Under the pieces are notes generated by a model, which ran no database searches, was not told where the DNA came from, and was given only the letters and a program-made list of their open reading frames with translations. A DNA stretch of 43,842 nucleotides, from the NCBI GenBank assembly GCA_045531205.1, contig JAZSDN010000032.1, positions 1 to 43,842 on the forward strand, written 5' to 3'. Shown in pieces: positions 1 to 7,368 of the stretch. A program made the translations under genes and the position numbers. Positions within the stretch are counted from its first letter, which is position 1; every line of letters begins with the position of its first letter. Source of the DNA: JAZNQL01 sp045531205. GTDB taxonomy: Bacteria > Bacillota > Clostridia > UMGS1883 > UMGS1540.

Positions 1-2
1 TA

Positions 3-107
3 AAACCTCGCACATTTAGAGGTAGCGGCTCTAAACATACGAGGTTTACTTGGTGTTACCGATATAACAGCGTTGTCAAGCCGCTACTCTCGGCAACACC
101 TTTGTTT
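3..107 (-). ncRNA. structured leader RNA (kissing-loop), copy 1
   Basis: Same element as 43704-43808, where it directly precedes the first gene. On the minus strand an 11-bp hairpin (90-100 with 52-62) is followed by an unbroken 19-bp hairpin (29-47 with 3-21). The 7-nt loop of the second (22-28) is perfectly complementary to 81-87 in the loop of the first. Confidence 0.75.
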
Positions 108-112
108 TCTTT

Positions 113-141
113 ATTATACCACACTTCCCCCTATTTGTCAA
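113..141 (-). promoter_or_regulatory. main promoter, copy 1
   Basis: On the minus strand TTGACA (136-141), 17-bp spacer, TATAAT (113-118): a perfect housekeeping-sigma consensus. Predicted start is near 106, at the foot of the leader RNA. The second copy is at 43814-43842. Confidence 0.9.
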
Positions 142-152
142 GAGGGAATTTC

Positions 153-266
153 TCAAATTTTTAACTTTTTCGCAAGAGCCTTAACCCTACGCTCATATTC
201 CTGCGGAGTTTTCGCCGTCCGCGCGATTTCTGCCTTGATGCGTTCATATACTGCATATTTATTCAT
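153..266 (-). CDS. small basic hypothetical protein (37 aa)
   Basis: A 37-residue lysine/arginine-rich, probably helical peptide. Its ATG (264-266) overlaps the stop of the upstream gene, which suggests translational coupling. It is the last gene before the main promoter, so it ends the circular transcription map. I recognise no family. Length and codon pattern fit a real small phage gene, but it could be non-functional. Confidence 0.5.
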   Translation of the reverse strand: MNKYAVYERIKAEIARTAKTPQEYERRVKALAKKLKI

Positions 267-663
267 TGTCTGCCTCATCTTTCATCGGAATAGGTAAATT
301 TCTTATTCTTTTTGTCTTTTTATCAAGTTTCACAACCTTGCAATGAACACCACACTTTGAAAGAGAAACACCGATTTCTGAATTTTTGAATTGTTTTAAT
401 TCAGGATAAAACTCAATAAATTCAGATATTGTCATATCTCTATAATCGCATTTTTCCGAATTTTTCAAAATGCTTTCGCACATTAAATGACAATTTGTTT
501 TCAAAAAATCGGGAACATACTCGCAACTTTCTTGGTCGTTCATACATTCCATCAATTCAAGCACTTTCTTTTCATAATAGCACTTTTTTGATTTCTCTGA
601 CTTATCGCAACTTTCTATTAGTCTTAAATATGCGTTAATTTGAAATCTGTAATCCGATAACAT
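259..663 (-). CDS. hypothetical phage protein (134 aa)
   Basis: 134 residues, acidic and cysteine-rich (about nine Cys), no membrane segment. The many Cys/His residues (for example around residues 48-72 and 104-108) could bind a metal, but the spacing matches no finger I know. It directly abuts the ERCC4-type nuclease gene upstream and overlaps the 37-aa gene downstream, so it is part of the recombination/early operon. Function unknown. Confidence 0.7.
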   Translation of the reverse strand: MLSDYRFQINAYLRLIESCDKSEKSKKCYYEKKVLELMECMNDQESCEYVPDFLKTNCHLMCESILKNSEKCDYRDMTISEFIEFYPELKQFKNSEIGVSLSKCGVHCKVVKLDKKTKRIRNLPIPMKDEADNE

Positions 664-1112
664 TATTCTTTTTCCTCCAAAATCTCAATAATTCTTCTTG
701 CTGTGCTTCTCTTATCACAGAATAAAAACTCCACGCCATAAGCAATATGCACCCTGTAAATTTCTTCCGCAAGTCTTCGTCCACTCACACCGCTATATTT
801 GTCTGTCCACCTTGCGACATCTTCAATGGATTTTATTTGTCCGCCGTGTTCGACAAGCACAAACAACTTGATTTTCTGTTCTCTCGCCCTGCGAACCTCT
901 TTCCAAAAACGGCTGTGATCTTTGGCGTTCATAAGGTTTTTTGACAATTCGGCAAGGTTGCGCTTCCTATCTACTGAGATTTGCGGTTTCCCCTCGATTT
1001 GATAATCTCCGACATCAAGTTTGCGGATTTCATATTCAATGCCGTGTTTGTCAAAATATGCTTTTATGTGTTCATTCTTGCGTTCTCTTGTATCAAATAC
1101 ATATCGGCTCAT
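663..1112 (-). CDS. ERCC4-type nuclease
   Basis: About 149 residues starting at the ATG at 1110-1112 (MSRYVF...), preceded by GGGGTA. The N-terminal half carries the ERCC4/XPF nuclease signature: DTRER near residue 7, DVGDYQ near residue 34 and VDRKR near residue 47, the order of the catalytic acidic and lysine residues in the XPF/Mus81 family. Phage members are stand-alone nuclease domains thought to cut branched or flap DNA. It follows SSB, annealing protein and exonuclease genes, so a role in phage recombination or replication-fork processing is likely. The substrate is inferred. Confidence 0.85.
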   Translation of the reverse strand: MSRYVFDTRERKNEHIKAYFDKHGIEYEIRKLDVGDYQIEGKPQISVDRKRNLAELSKNLMNAKDHSRFWKEVRRAREQKIKLFVLVEHGGQIKSIEDVARWTDKYSGVSGRRLAEEIYRVHIAYGVEFLFCDKRSTARRIIEILEEKE

Positions 1113-1210
1113 AAAATACCCCACAATGCCCCAAATTTGCCCTCTGTTGCGTTTTTATGGTATGGGAGTACCAACTATACCCCCACACCACTAAACGCCT
1201 TAAAATACGC

Positions 1211-1609
1211 CTAAAAAGGCAAATCATCCGATGCGTCAATTTCTTCCATCTTTGGTGCAGAATTTGTCGGTGCAGAATTACCGCCATTGTCCGACTTGCT
1301 ACCGCAGAAATCAACGCCATTTGCCATAATTTCCCAAGCAATACGGTTGTTTCCCTCGTTGTCCTGCCACTTTCGGCTCTGCATTTCACCGCTGACAAGG
1401 ATTTCCTTGCCCTTTGTGAAATGCTTTGATACCATATCCGCAAGACCTCTCCAACATACAACTGTGAAAAAGTCCGTCTGTTTTTCTTCGCCATTCTTGT
1501 ATGAACGGTCAACTGCTACTGTGAAATTGCAAACCGATACACCGCTTTGTGTCTGCTTCAATTCGGGGTCTGCGGTCAATCTGCCGTGAATTATAATGTG
1601 ATTAAGCAC
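1211..1609 (-). CDS. ssb: single-stranded DNA-binding protein
   Basis: 132 residues with a canonical bacterial SSB OB-fold: N-terminal MLNHIIIHGRLTADPE, the DFFTVVCW strand and GKEILVSGEMQSRKW, ending in an acidic tail with the DDLPF tip that recruits partner proteins. It coats single-stranded DNA during replication and annealing. The gene lies four bases after the annealing-protein gene and upstream of the ERCC4 nuclease, a typical phage recombination block. The 98 bases downstream (1113-1210) hold only a weak hairpin and no gene. Confidence 0.95.
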   Translation of the reverse strand: MLNHIIIHGRLTADPELKQTQSGVSVCNFTVAVDRSYKNGEEKQTDFFTVVCWRGLADMVSKHFTKGKEILVSGEMQSRKWQDNEGNNRIAWEIMANGVDFCGSKSDNGGNSAPTNSAPKMEEIDASDDLPF

Positions 1610-1612
1610 CTT

Positions 1613-2458
1613 TTATTCTCCTTTCAACGCATCCGTCAAATCCGATGCTACTTTTTCCGCCTCAAACCATTCTGCGATTTTGCTCTCGCCCTGTTTGATA
1701 GCGTTGTAAATGCCGATATAATCGGTAAAGTCATCAATAGTCATTGTGTCAACCTTGCGACCGAGCCTCTTTTCAATCTGCTCCTGTGTAACGCCGATTT
1801 TGCCGAACGCAACAATCATCTTCTTTACACGGTCAATCAACGGCTCGTCATTGTTTCCTGCAAGTGTCTTTTTACACTCATTGATAGCCATATCGACAAG
1901 GTCTGTCGGCAGAATTGCAAGAATACGGCTTCTCAAACGCCTTGCGCCCATATTCGCATTGATTTCGTAAATATCACGCTGACTTGTCAAAATCTTTGCT
2001 TTACCGCCAACTTCTCTAACGTGGGGATTTGTGAAGTTTTGAGTGGAAATTGCATTGCTTTCCAAATCCCACGCAAAAGCCTGCATCTCGCTCTTTCCCT
2101 CGTCTTGCGAAAGTTCCTTGATGCCGTAATCAATGTTGCCCCAACATCTCGCCAATTCCTCTGCGAAACGGATAGTCGGACCGCTTACAGTTCCACCGCC
2201 TCTGTTGTAAGAATAAAACGCCTTTTCTGCGATACCCTTGCGCTGACAAGCCTGTGCTACACGATTATAAGCCTGTACTTCGTCACGAGGGAAACGCTTG
2301 GCAACAATGAGCTTTCCCTGTGCCTCTGCGACAGCTCTCGATTGCTCGATTAAGACCGTACCCTGATTGATTTTGTCCATCTGCATCACGACGCCACCGG
2401 ACATAGTGGGCATATTTGGCATCTGCTGTTCCTGTACGATGATTTCGTTGTTTTCCAT
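1613..2458 (-). CDS. putative single-strand annealing recombinase (RecT-like role)
   Basis: 281 residues. Residues 1-25 are Gln/Met/Pro-rich and disordered; the rest is a compact alpha/beta domain with the stretch GGGTVSGPTIRFAEELAR near residues 87-104 and NANMGARRLRSRILAILP near 167-184. This protein type recurs in Firmicutes phages between an exonuclease and SSB, as here, which implies single-strand annealing. The assignment rests mainly on context; I do not see a classical RecT motif with certainty. The ribosome site AAGGAGG lies just before the ATG. Confidence 0.6.
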   Translation of the reverse strand: MENNEIIVQEQQMPNMPTMSGGVVMQMDKINQGTVLIEQSRAVAEAQGKLIVAKRFPRDEVQAYNRVAQACQRKGIAEKAFYSYNRGGGTVSGPTIRFAEELARCWGNIDYGIKELSQDEGKSEMQAFAWDLESNAISTQNFTNPHVREVGGKAKILTSQRDIYEINANMGARRLRSRILAILPTDLVDMAINECKKTLAGNNDEPLIDRVKKMIVAFGKIGVTQEQIEKRLGRKVDTMTIDDFTDYIGIYNAIKQGESKIAEWFEAEKVASDLTDALKGE

Positions 2459-2505
2459 TATAAAACCTCCTTAATGTTTTCAACACATTGTTTCATTGCA
2501 TTTTT

Positions 2506-2631
2506 TCAAGCACTCAACCATTCCGATAAAGTACCAAAACATAAATGCGAATTTATCTCTGCACGGTTGACGTCTTCCGCAAGATGCTCAATTTCCTCGA
2601 TGTACTTTTTTATTATCTCTTTTTCCATCAT
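2506..2631 (-). CDS. small acidic hypothetical protein (41 aa)
   Basis: 41 residues starting MMEKEIIKKY, helical and acidic. Its start overlaps the stop of the exonuclease gene with GAGGTGGA as ribosome site, so it is translationally coupled between exonuclease and annealing protein. It might be a small partner of one of them. No family recognised. Confidence 0.6.
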   Translation of the reverse strand: MMEKEIIKKYIEEIEHLAEDVNRAEINSHLCFGTLSEWLSA

Positions 2632-3425
2632 TCCACCTCTTTTGCCAAGTACGAAGGAAGTGCTAAATTATTGATTTGATTGAATTTTCCGAGATAACCA
2701 TAAAAGTTTCCTGTCTGCTGACAATCGTGATAAATACCCAAATACTCACGGAAAAGGTCATACCCTCTGCGAATAAGCAATTTATCCGCTTGTAAAATGT
2801 TGATGGCGTATGGCGGTTTTTTCTCAATAGCAATAAACACAAATAATGGTTCTTTGCCCGTGTTGACTTTTACGCCCTCACTATACATAGCAGATTGTAA
2901 ATCGTATCCATATTTTATGGCAGACCGCATAAACGCCTCGGTTTCTGCATTGTCGGTTGATTTCAAGTCAACGATGATAAGATTTTCTCCAATCTCTGTC
3001 AAGCAGTCTACACGGCATTTACATTCCTCGCCTGTCATTTCATCAACCCAAAAGAACGGTTTTTCCTTTTCGCCTTTGAGTAGTTTTTTGACAAACTCGT
3101 TTCTGTTCAATGCTTCACACATAGCCGTTGCTTGCTCAACCATATCAACAGATACAACGGTTTTGCCTCCTGCCGATGCTTCAAATTCTGCAAACGCTTC
3201 CTTACCTGCCTTTGTCCGTCTGTCAACATTCGGCATAACTGTGAACTGTTCCCATACTGTTTCGGGTGTTAAAGCCATAGCGTGAAATAGTTGACCGAAT
3301 ACAAGCGCAGGTGTCGGCTCTTCGGGGTGTTCTCGGTAATACTTGAACTTTTCGGGACTTTCGCTAATTTTGAAAAGTTCCGACCTGCTTATCGCAGGGT
3401 GTTGTCTGTACTCCTGTTCTGTCAT
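2628..3425 (-). CDS. PDDEXK (RecE/Cas4-like) exonuclease
   Basis: 265 residues from the ATG at 3423-3425, chosen because TGAGGT precedes it. N-terminal RQHPAISRSELFKI and PALVFGQLFHAM are hallmarks of the phage VF1-like/RecE exonuclease family. The PDDEXK core follows: CRVDCLTE supplies the first Asp, then LIIVDLKST the D...K pair, with a C-terminal YDLQSAMY motif. It probably resects double-stranded ends to give 3' tails for the annealing protein encoded two genes later. The pair resembles the E. coli Rac RecE-RecT arrangement. Confidence 0.85.
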   Translation of the reverse strand: MTEQEYRQHPAISRSELFKISESPEKFKYYREHPEEPTPALVFGQLFHAMALTPETVWEQFTVMPNVDRRTKAGKEAFAEFEASAGGKTVVSVDMVEQATAMCEALNRNEFVKKLLKGEKEKPFFWVDEMTGEECKCRVDCLTEIGENLIIVDLKSTDNAETEAFMRSAIKYGYDLQSAMYSEGVKVNTGKEPLFVFIAIEKKPPYAINILQADKLLIRRGYDLFREYLGIYHDCQQTGNFYGYLGKFNQINNLALPSYLAKEVE

Positions 3426-3454
3426 TTTTACCTCATTCTTTCTTTTTTTGTTTT

Positions 3455-3625
3455 TTACTGGTTCGCTTTTTTCAAAAAATCTTTCAAAACCATTCTGCAT
3501 AAAGTGGATTTTGTAATTCCCATTTCATCAGCCTTTTTTTGAATGGCTTCTTGTTCCTCTTTTGTGCACATAAATGTATTCGGGACATCTTTTATTGTGG
3601 TTCTATCAACTCTTTTTTTGTTCAT
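3455..3625 (-). CDS. ribbon-helix-helix-like small protein (56 aa)
   Basis: 56 residues with a basic N-terminus, then EEQEAIQKKADEMGITKST and CRMVLKDFL, the helix-turn-helix portion of MetJ/Arc (RHH) DNA-binding proteins. The C-terminal RMVLKDFL resembles RMILKDYL in the gene at 24147-24323, so the two are probably paralogues. The ATG at 3623-3625 lies inside the end of the zinc-protein gene upstream. Likely a DNA-binding regulator; target unknown. Confidence 0.6.
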   Translation of the reverse strand: MNKKRVDRTTIKDVPNTFMCTKEEQEAIQKKADEMGITKSTLCRMVLKDFLKKANQ

Positions 3626-4040
3626 TCTTTTTCACCTCCTTTGAAAGCATTTCACCAAACCAAGATATATTTTTATCTATGAATTTGTCGCACGAAACAT
3701 CTTGCCAATTGTCTCTGATATATTCCTTCAAAATCTGCTCAATATCTCTAACGTCAAACAAAGAAGCCAAAAGAGCATTTATTTTAATTTCCACGGTTTC
3801 ATCAAGAGATGCTTCATAACAAGCGTTAAAATTCTTTCGGTATTCATTAATACACTCATCGCACACTCCACCGTTCAATTCATCTTCAAGAAATTCTCCT
3901 TTGCAAATTGAACATTTTACAGTTTCTTTAAAATCTCCGTCACAAATCGGACAGCAATATTCATATCCATAATCTTCTTTAACTTCTTTCGCTTCACACC
4001 ATTCAAAAATGTGACCGCAATTTAAACACTTATATGACAT
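3606..4040 (-). CDS. multi-zinc-ribbon hypothetical protein
   Basis: 144 residues. The N-terminal half has four CxxC pairs (CLNC, CPIC, CSIC, CDEC) with a nearby CC, enough for two zinc ribbons. The C-terminal half is helical and acidic with a lysine-rich end. Ribosome site AAGGAGG. Such proteins usually contact nucleic acid or act as adaptors; nothing more specific can be seen. First soluble protein of the operon leading into the recombination block. Confidence 0.7.
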   Translation of the reverse strand: MSYKCLNCGHIFEWCEAKEVKEDYGYEYCCPICDGDFKETVKCSICKGEFLEDELNGGVCDECINEYRKNFNACYEASLDETVEIKINALLASLFDVRDIEQILKEYIRDNWQDVSCDKFIDKNISWFGEMLSKEVKKNEQKKS

Positions 4041-4051
4041 TTTATTCCTCC

Positions 4052-4234
4052 TTAATTATCTACTTTGCTATAACAAAACGCTGAAACATAACCAATCGCA
4101 ACTCCAAAAATGCACCATCCGATTGTTTGCCTTAATCCCATCGTGCCTTGTTCAAGCCCTCCTGCCGAACCTATAATCAATAAAAATGCTATTATTATTC
4201 CTACAATGCTTAATGCTTTTAAAATTTTTTTCAT
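4052..4234 (-). CDS. small membrane protein (60 aa)
   Basis: 60 residues: basic N-terminus (MKKILK), a first hydrophobic segment at about residues 8-26 and a second at about 39-55. Two predicted membrane helices make a hairpin-sized protein. It is the first gene after the promoter at 4267-4295 and has a GCGAGG ribosome site. It could act in superinfection exclusion or membrane modification, but the sequence gives no proof. Confidence 0.65.
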   Translation of the reverse strand: MKKILKALSIVGIIIAFLLIIGSAGGLEQGTMGLRQTIGWCIFGVAIGYVSAFCYSKVDN

Positions 4235-4266
4235 CTTGTTGCCTCGCTTTCTTTTTTTGTAACACT

Positions 4267-4295
4267 ATTATAACATATATTTTTTTATTTGTCAA
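4267..4295 (-). promoter_or_regulatory. promoter for the 4.2-0.15 kb recombination operon
   Basis: TTGACA (4290-4295), 17-bp spacer, TATAAT (4267-4272) on the minus strand, just after a terminator. The downstream AAAGAAAGCGAGG leader is shared with the promoter at 29546-29574, which suggests a copied promoter-RBS cassette. Confidence 0.9.
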
Positions 4296-4341
4296 TAGGT
4301 TTTATAAAACTTTTTTCAATTTTTTTAAATGTTTTTGTAAT

Positions 4342-4372
4342 AAAAAAGAGCGACAGATTTCTCCATCGCTCC
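4342..4372 (-). terminator. rho-independent terminator
   Basis: On the minus strand GAGCGA pairs with TCGCTC (66-71 with 48-53 in the 4300s), followed by a run of six U. It ends the Gly/Cys-rich module and isolates the next promoter. Confidence 0.85.
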
Positions 4373-4377
4373 AAAAA

Positions 4378-4656
4378 TTATTTATTTAATTTTTCAATGA
4401 AATTGTGGTAAATTTTTCTTTCGTCCTCGCTCCGCGTACTTGCATAAACGGAACGGCAAAATTCCAAAATCTCAACCATCAATTTTTGTAGGTTAGCGGT
4501 GCTGTGTTCGTCTTTATACTTTTGTAAAGCAGGGAAGATGTCGGCAATCTCGCTATAAGCATCTGTCTTTTTTTCGGGTAAGCGACTATCTTCATATTCT
4601 CTTGACTTCACACCGCTATTTTTGGGATTTAATCCCTTTCCAGCTCTCTCATACAC
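4378..4656 (-). CDS. hypothetical phage protein (92 aa)
   Basis: 92 residues, mostly charged: an unstructured N-terminus, then two amphipathic helices (about residues 32-60 and 62-90). It overlaps the end of the 4629-5108 gene by 28 bases and has no strong ribosome site, so coupling is likely. Last gene before the terminator. Similar helical proteins accompany the Gly-rich proteins of this module, so it may be a scaffold or chaperone; function unknown. Confidence 0.6.
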   Translation of the reverse strand: MYERAGKGLNPKNSGVKSREYEDSRLPEKKTDAYSEIADIFPALQKYKDEHSTANLQKLMVEILEFCRSVYASTRSEDERKIYHNFIEKLNK

Positions 4657-5108
4657 TTTTTGAGAGCCTCGCGTTGCTTTGGGTCGTCAGTCTCCGACAT
4701 CATAGAACCAAGCTCACGCATCATCCAATCGGTAGCCTCGTCGCGAGAATAACCGCCTTGACCGCCTCTTTCGTAAGATGAACCGCCCTCATAAGAGCCA
4801 CCCTCGGAAGAATATCTACCCATACTATCACGCTTTGCATTTCTGCCTCTGCCTCTACGCTCGGAGTACATCATATCGTCATCATAGGATGAACCGCCAT
4901 CATAGGAAGAACGACCACGACCTCTGCCGCCTCTTGCCTCGGAATAACCACCCTCAGCTTCCTCTTCGAGCATTTCGATTTTGCAAGCGTCCTTATACAT
5001 CGCAAGCAATCCCTTGACACGCTCAAAATTGCTTGCAGAGAGACCTTGCTTTCCATACTTTTCAAGCTCCATTTTTATGGAGTCTTTCAATTCTTCAAGA
5101 TGTTTCAT
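4629..5108 (-). CDS. Gly/Ser/Arg/Tyr-rich low-complexity protein
   Basis: 159 residues. Residues 1-50 and the last 35 form helices; the middle is a low-complexity region with RGRGRSSYDGGSSYDD and related RGG/SYEGG repeats. This composition resembles RNA-binding or phase-separating RGG proteins. AAGGAG ribosome site. It belongs to a four- to six-gene block of compositionally biased proteins after the lysis genes. It could be a virion component or an RNA-binding protein. No enzyme motif. Confidence 0.7.
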   Translation of the reverse strand: MKHLEELKDSIKMELEKYGKQGLSASNFERVKGLLAMYKDACKIEMLEEEAEGGYSEARGGRGRGRSSYDGGSSYDDDMMYSERRGRGRNAKRDSMGRYSSEGGSYEGGSSYERGGQGGYSRDEATDWMMRELGSMMSETDDPKQREALKKCMRELERD

Positions 5109-5124
5109 TGTGTTTTCTCCTTTC

Positions 5125-5589
5125 TCACGCTACACGGTCAAAGATTATGTTTGCATTGGTAACATCAATCGCAGATCCTGCCGCGCCTGCCGCACCAACA
5201 CTTACATTTTCTACCGATACGGTCACGCAACATCCGCAGGGAATGACAATAAACGTCGTCAAACTCACGTTGAAAAACGCCTCTGCCACAGTCGGTGTGA
5301 CCGTTGCGACAGCATTTTGCAGGGTTTCCCCATCCTCTTGAATTGCCACGCTTATCGGACCTACAACGCCACCGTCATCCGCCGCACTTACCGCTATATT
5401 TGCGTTAAAAGTAACTCTGTATACGGTCTTACAAGCGTTTCCTGCTCCTTTAAGACGGAACACGCCCGAACCGCTTCTGTGTGTGATATATCCTTTTTTA
5501 CAAGCTCTATCGCCGTCAAGGAATATAATGTTTTCGTCCTCTGCAACTGTTTGAGGTGTTGCAAGGGTATAACTGTATTCAGCCGCCAT
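5125..5589 (-). CDS. beta-rich structural protein, candidate virion decoration
   Basis: 154 residues, rich in Ala, Val, Thr and Gly with alternating hydrophobic strands, no transmembrane helix, and a CGCC motif near residue 123. The pattern suggests a beta-sandwich like phage decoration or spore-surface proteins. Strong ribosome site (AAAAGGAG). A terminator-like hairpin (5611-5658) lies just upstream, so its translation may be decoupled from the gene before it. Role inferred from composition and context only. Confidence 0.65.
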   Translation of the reverse strand: MAAEYSYTLATPQTVAEDENIIFLDGDRACKKGYITHRSGSGVFRLKGAGNACKTVYRVTFNANIAVSAADDGGVVGPISVAIQEDGETLQNAVATVTPTVAEAFFNVSLTTFIVIPCGCCVTVSVENVSVGAAGAAGSAIDVTNANIIFDRVA

Positions 5590-5610
5590 AATAAAATCTC
5601 CTTTTCATAA

Positions 5611-5658
5611 TAAAAAATAGAGGGGAGTAAACGTCTACTTTTGCCCATTTACTCCCCG
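5611..5658 (-). terminator. terminator-like hairpin between 5738-6577 and 5125-5589
   Basis: A perfect 10-bp stem (5648-5657 with 5622-5631 on the minus strand), followed by UCUAUUUUUU. A second stem CGGGC/GCCCG (5670-5691) lies just upstream. The 148-base gap 5590-5737 holds only these structures; no riboswitch signature recognised. Confidence 0.7.
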
Positions 5659-5737
5659 AAAGTCATTATCGGGCAGTAACCTTATCGCCCGAACATCCGC
5701 TAAATGCGAAAGTAGTCAATCTTTTATCTATTGGTTT

Positions 5738-6577
5738 TTAGAAACCGCCGTTGCAACCGCAACCCGTAGCCGCATAATTTACCTGTCCGCAACAATTAGT
5801 GGGGAAGGTAACAGGCTGAGGGGGCTGAACGATGTAACTCGGCTGAGGACAATCGTTGCCCGTGCGTCTGATGAGTTCGGCAACGGCGCTGTCAACAGTC
5901 GCTCCAATATACGCATTCTGTGCAGACTGCGAAGCTTGGAAGCGAAGCGCAAGGTTCTCGCTCTGAAGCGTGTCAATCTTGTCCTTTACAAGGAAGTCAA
6001 GAACTGCACGGCTGTTTGCGTTTGCGTTGTCGATTATGTCACGAGTGCTGTTGTAGAGTGCGTGGCGGGTCTCGCAAGCCTCATTACCGATAGTGTACTT
6101 AACATCTGCAATAGCCTGCTTAGTACCGCAGCAACAATCTGCCAATTCTCTGGACAGACCATTTACAAGCTGTGCCTGATTGTAACCGAGAGTGCAAACG
6201 GAACGGTCAATACCTGCAAAACCGCTCATCAAGGACTGTTGAATACCATTAAATCCTTGGCAAAGCGTGCTGTCAATTCCGTTAATACCATTCAGCGTTG
6301 CATTACTTGCAAAAGCGGCAGAGAGGTCAGCCTGTGTAGCACAAGGCGAACAACCGCAACCACAAGAGCCACTTCTTCCGTTGTCAATTACGATGGGCTG
6401 TGAATAGCCACCACCCTGTCCGCCGCCATTTCCTCCGAAGCCATAACCACGACCGAGGGCGAGAAGCAGAATGATAATCCACCAACCGTTGTTTCCACCC
6501 CAGCCATCATTGTTGTTATTGCCGCTATTACCAGTAGCTGCCGCAATATCAGCGAGGGAATATCCTGTTTCCATCAT
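5738..6577 (-). CDS. Gly- and Cys-rich protein with N-terminal hydrophobic segment
   Basis: 279 residues. After a short N-terminus come Asn/Gly/Trp repeats, a hydrophobic stretch (WWIIILLLALGRGYGFGG) near residues 32-49, a CGCGCSPC cluster near residue 72, helical repeats with CCCG near 149, and a C-terminal CC...CGCNGGF tail. This architecture recurs in gut Firmicutes phages without known function. The Cys clusters suggest metal binding or disulfide cross-linking; the hydrophobic part may touch membrane. Ribosome site AGGAG. Confidence 0.75.
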   Translation of the reverse strand: MMETGYSLADIAAATGNSGNNNNDGWGGNNGWWIIILLLALGRGYGFGGNGGGQGGGYSQPIVIDNGRSGSCGCGCSPCATQADLSAAFASNATLNGINGIDSTLCQGFNGIQQSLMSGFAGIDRSVCTLGYNQAQLVNGLSRELADCCCGTKQAIADVKYTIGNEACETRHALYNSTRDIIDNANANSRAVLDFLVKDKIDTLQSENLALRFQASQSAQNAYIGATVDSAVAELIRRTGNDCPQPSYIVQPPQPVTFPTNCCGQVNYAATGCGCNGGF

Positions 6578-6610
6578 TTTTTTAATTCTCCTATAATAAT
6601 ATATTTGCCA

Positions 6611-6635
6611 AAATCAAGCCGTACGCTCTTGATTT
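6611..6635 (-). promoter_or_regulatory. intergenic hairpin
   Basis: An 8-bp inverted repeat (6628-6635 with 6611-6618) in the gap before the 5738-6577 gene, followed by UUUUGG. The U-run is short, so it may be an attenuator or mRNA stabiliser. Confidence 0.45.
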
Positions 6636-6645
6636 GAAGCCATAG

Positions 6646-6858
6646 TTATTTTGGCATAAAAGGCATAATTTGATTAGCCTGTTGCGCCAATTCGTTAAAT
6701 ACATTTTGTGGAAGAATACCCAAAGCGACCATCTGTTCGACTTGCGCCTTTGCATCTCCCTTGAATGTTTTTTGAAAATCTTGTACTTGTTTCACAATCT
6801 GCGCCATTTCATTTGATACAGGCGCATTTCCAAACTGATTATAAAGTGTATTACTCAT
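6646..6858 (-). CDS. small Gln-rich hypothetical protein (70 aa)
   Basis: 70 residues, Gln/Asn/Met-rich, ending in a predicted helix and MPFMPK. The ATG overlaps the upstream stop, with GAGGAGG as ribosome site. Small proteins with KTFKGDAKAQVEQMV-like helices are common partners of the Gln/Pro/Met-rich protein encoded just upstream. Function unknown. Confidence 0.65.
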   Translation of the reverse strand: MSNTLYNQFGNAPVSNEMAQIVKQVQDFQKTFKGDAKAQVEQMVALGILPQNVFNELAQQANQIMPFMPK

Positions 6859-7366
6859 CGTTTTCTACCTCCTCAACCACCTTTTTTGCGGTCTTTGCTC
6901 TTGGTTTTGCTTTTAATTCCTCTAATTCCCCTCTCAGAGCCGTTATTTCGCTCTGTAAGGCTTGAAAATCCTTTTTAAGTACAAACTTATCACCGCAAGT
7001 ACATTTATGCTCTACGGGTGTTTTAGGGGCATTGTCGGCATTCTCAAAATCTGTCAACTTGTATTTCTTGAATGTCGGCATTCCTGCTCCGTCAGCACTT
7101 TTGATATACATTTGCGAAGAATTTTTATCAAACATCGGTACAACATTATTCGGGGCGACAAGATAATTCTTTGCTTGCTCCTCATTGTCAACCCAAATCA
7201 AACCGCCATTTGACTGTATAGGCATCTGCTGAACGGGCTGTTGCATCATCGGCTGTTGCATAGGCATTTGTTGATACTGTCCCTTATACTGATTGAGCAT
7301 ATCGGGTACTGCTCCATTTTGATACTGCGGATAGTAACCGCCTTGATAGTAATTATTGTAAGCCAT
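6851..7366 (-). CDS. Tyr/Gln/Met-rich protein with C-terminal coiled coil
   Basis: 171 residues. Residues 1-50 are Tyr, Gln, Pro and Met rich with MQQP repeats; the middle (WVDNEEQAKNYLVAPNN near residues 58-74) is a small folded domain found in many Firmicutes phages; a CTC Cys pair near residue 124 precedes a C-terminal coiled coil and acidic end. Strong AAGGAG site. Probably structural; position after the lysis genes suggests virion or tail-associated use, but that is inference. Confidence 0.7.
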   Translation of the reverse strand: MAYNNYYQGGYYPQYQNGAVPDMLNQYKGQYQQMPMQQPMMQQPVQQMPIQSNGGLIWVDNEEQAKNYLVAPNNVVPMFDKNSSQMYIKSADGAGMPTFKKYKLTDFENADNAPKTPVEHKCTCGDKFVLKKDFQALQSEITALRGELEELKAKPRAKTAKKVVEEVENDE

Positions 7367-7368
7367 AT

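Larger units (their letters stand above)
1..141. repeat. 141-bp terminal direct repeat (circular closure), copy 1
   Basis: Bases 1-141 are identical to 43702-43842. An exact 141-base end overlap is the maximum k-mer of a common metagenome assembler, so I read it as one locus present twice by circular closure and not as a biological terminal repeat. It holds the main promoter and leader RNA. Confidence 0.95.

Noticed and set aside
1113..1210. Gene or regulatory RNA between SSB and ERCC4 nuclease
   Set aside because: Only a weak G-U-containing hairpin and no start codon with ribosome site.
1547..2353. A 268-codon open frame on the plus strand
   Set aside because: It is the exact shadow of the annealing-protein gene, has no ribosome site, and its residues (Cys, Arg, Phe rich) look like antisense translation. 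The same holds for other plus-strand frames.
5590..5737. Riboswitch in the gap after the Gly/Cys-rich gene
   Set aside because: Two stable hairpins exist, but the second is a standard terminator and I recognise no conserved aptamer core.
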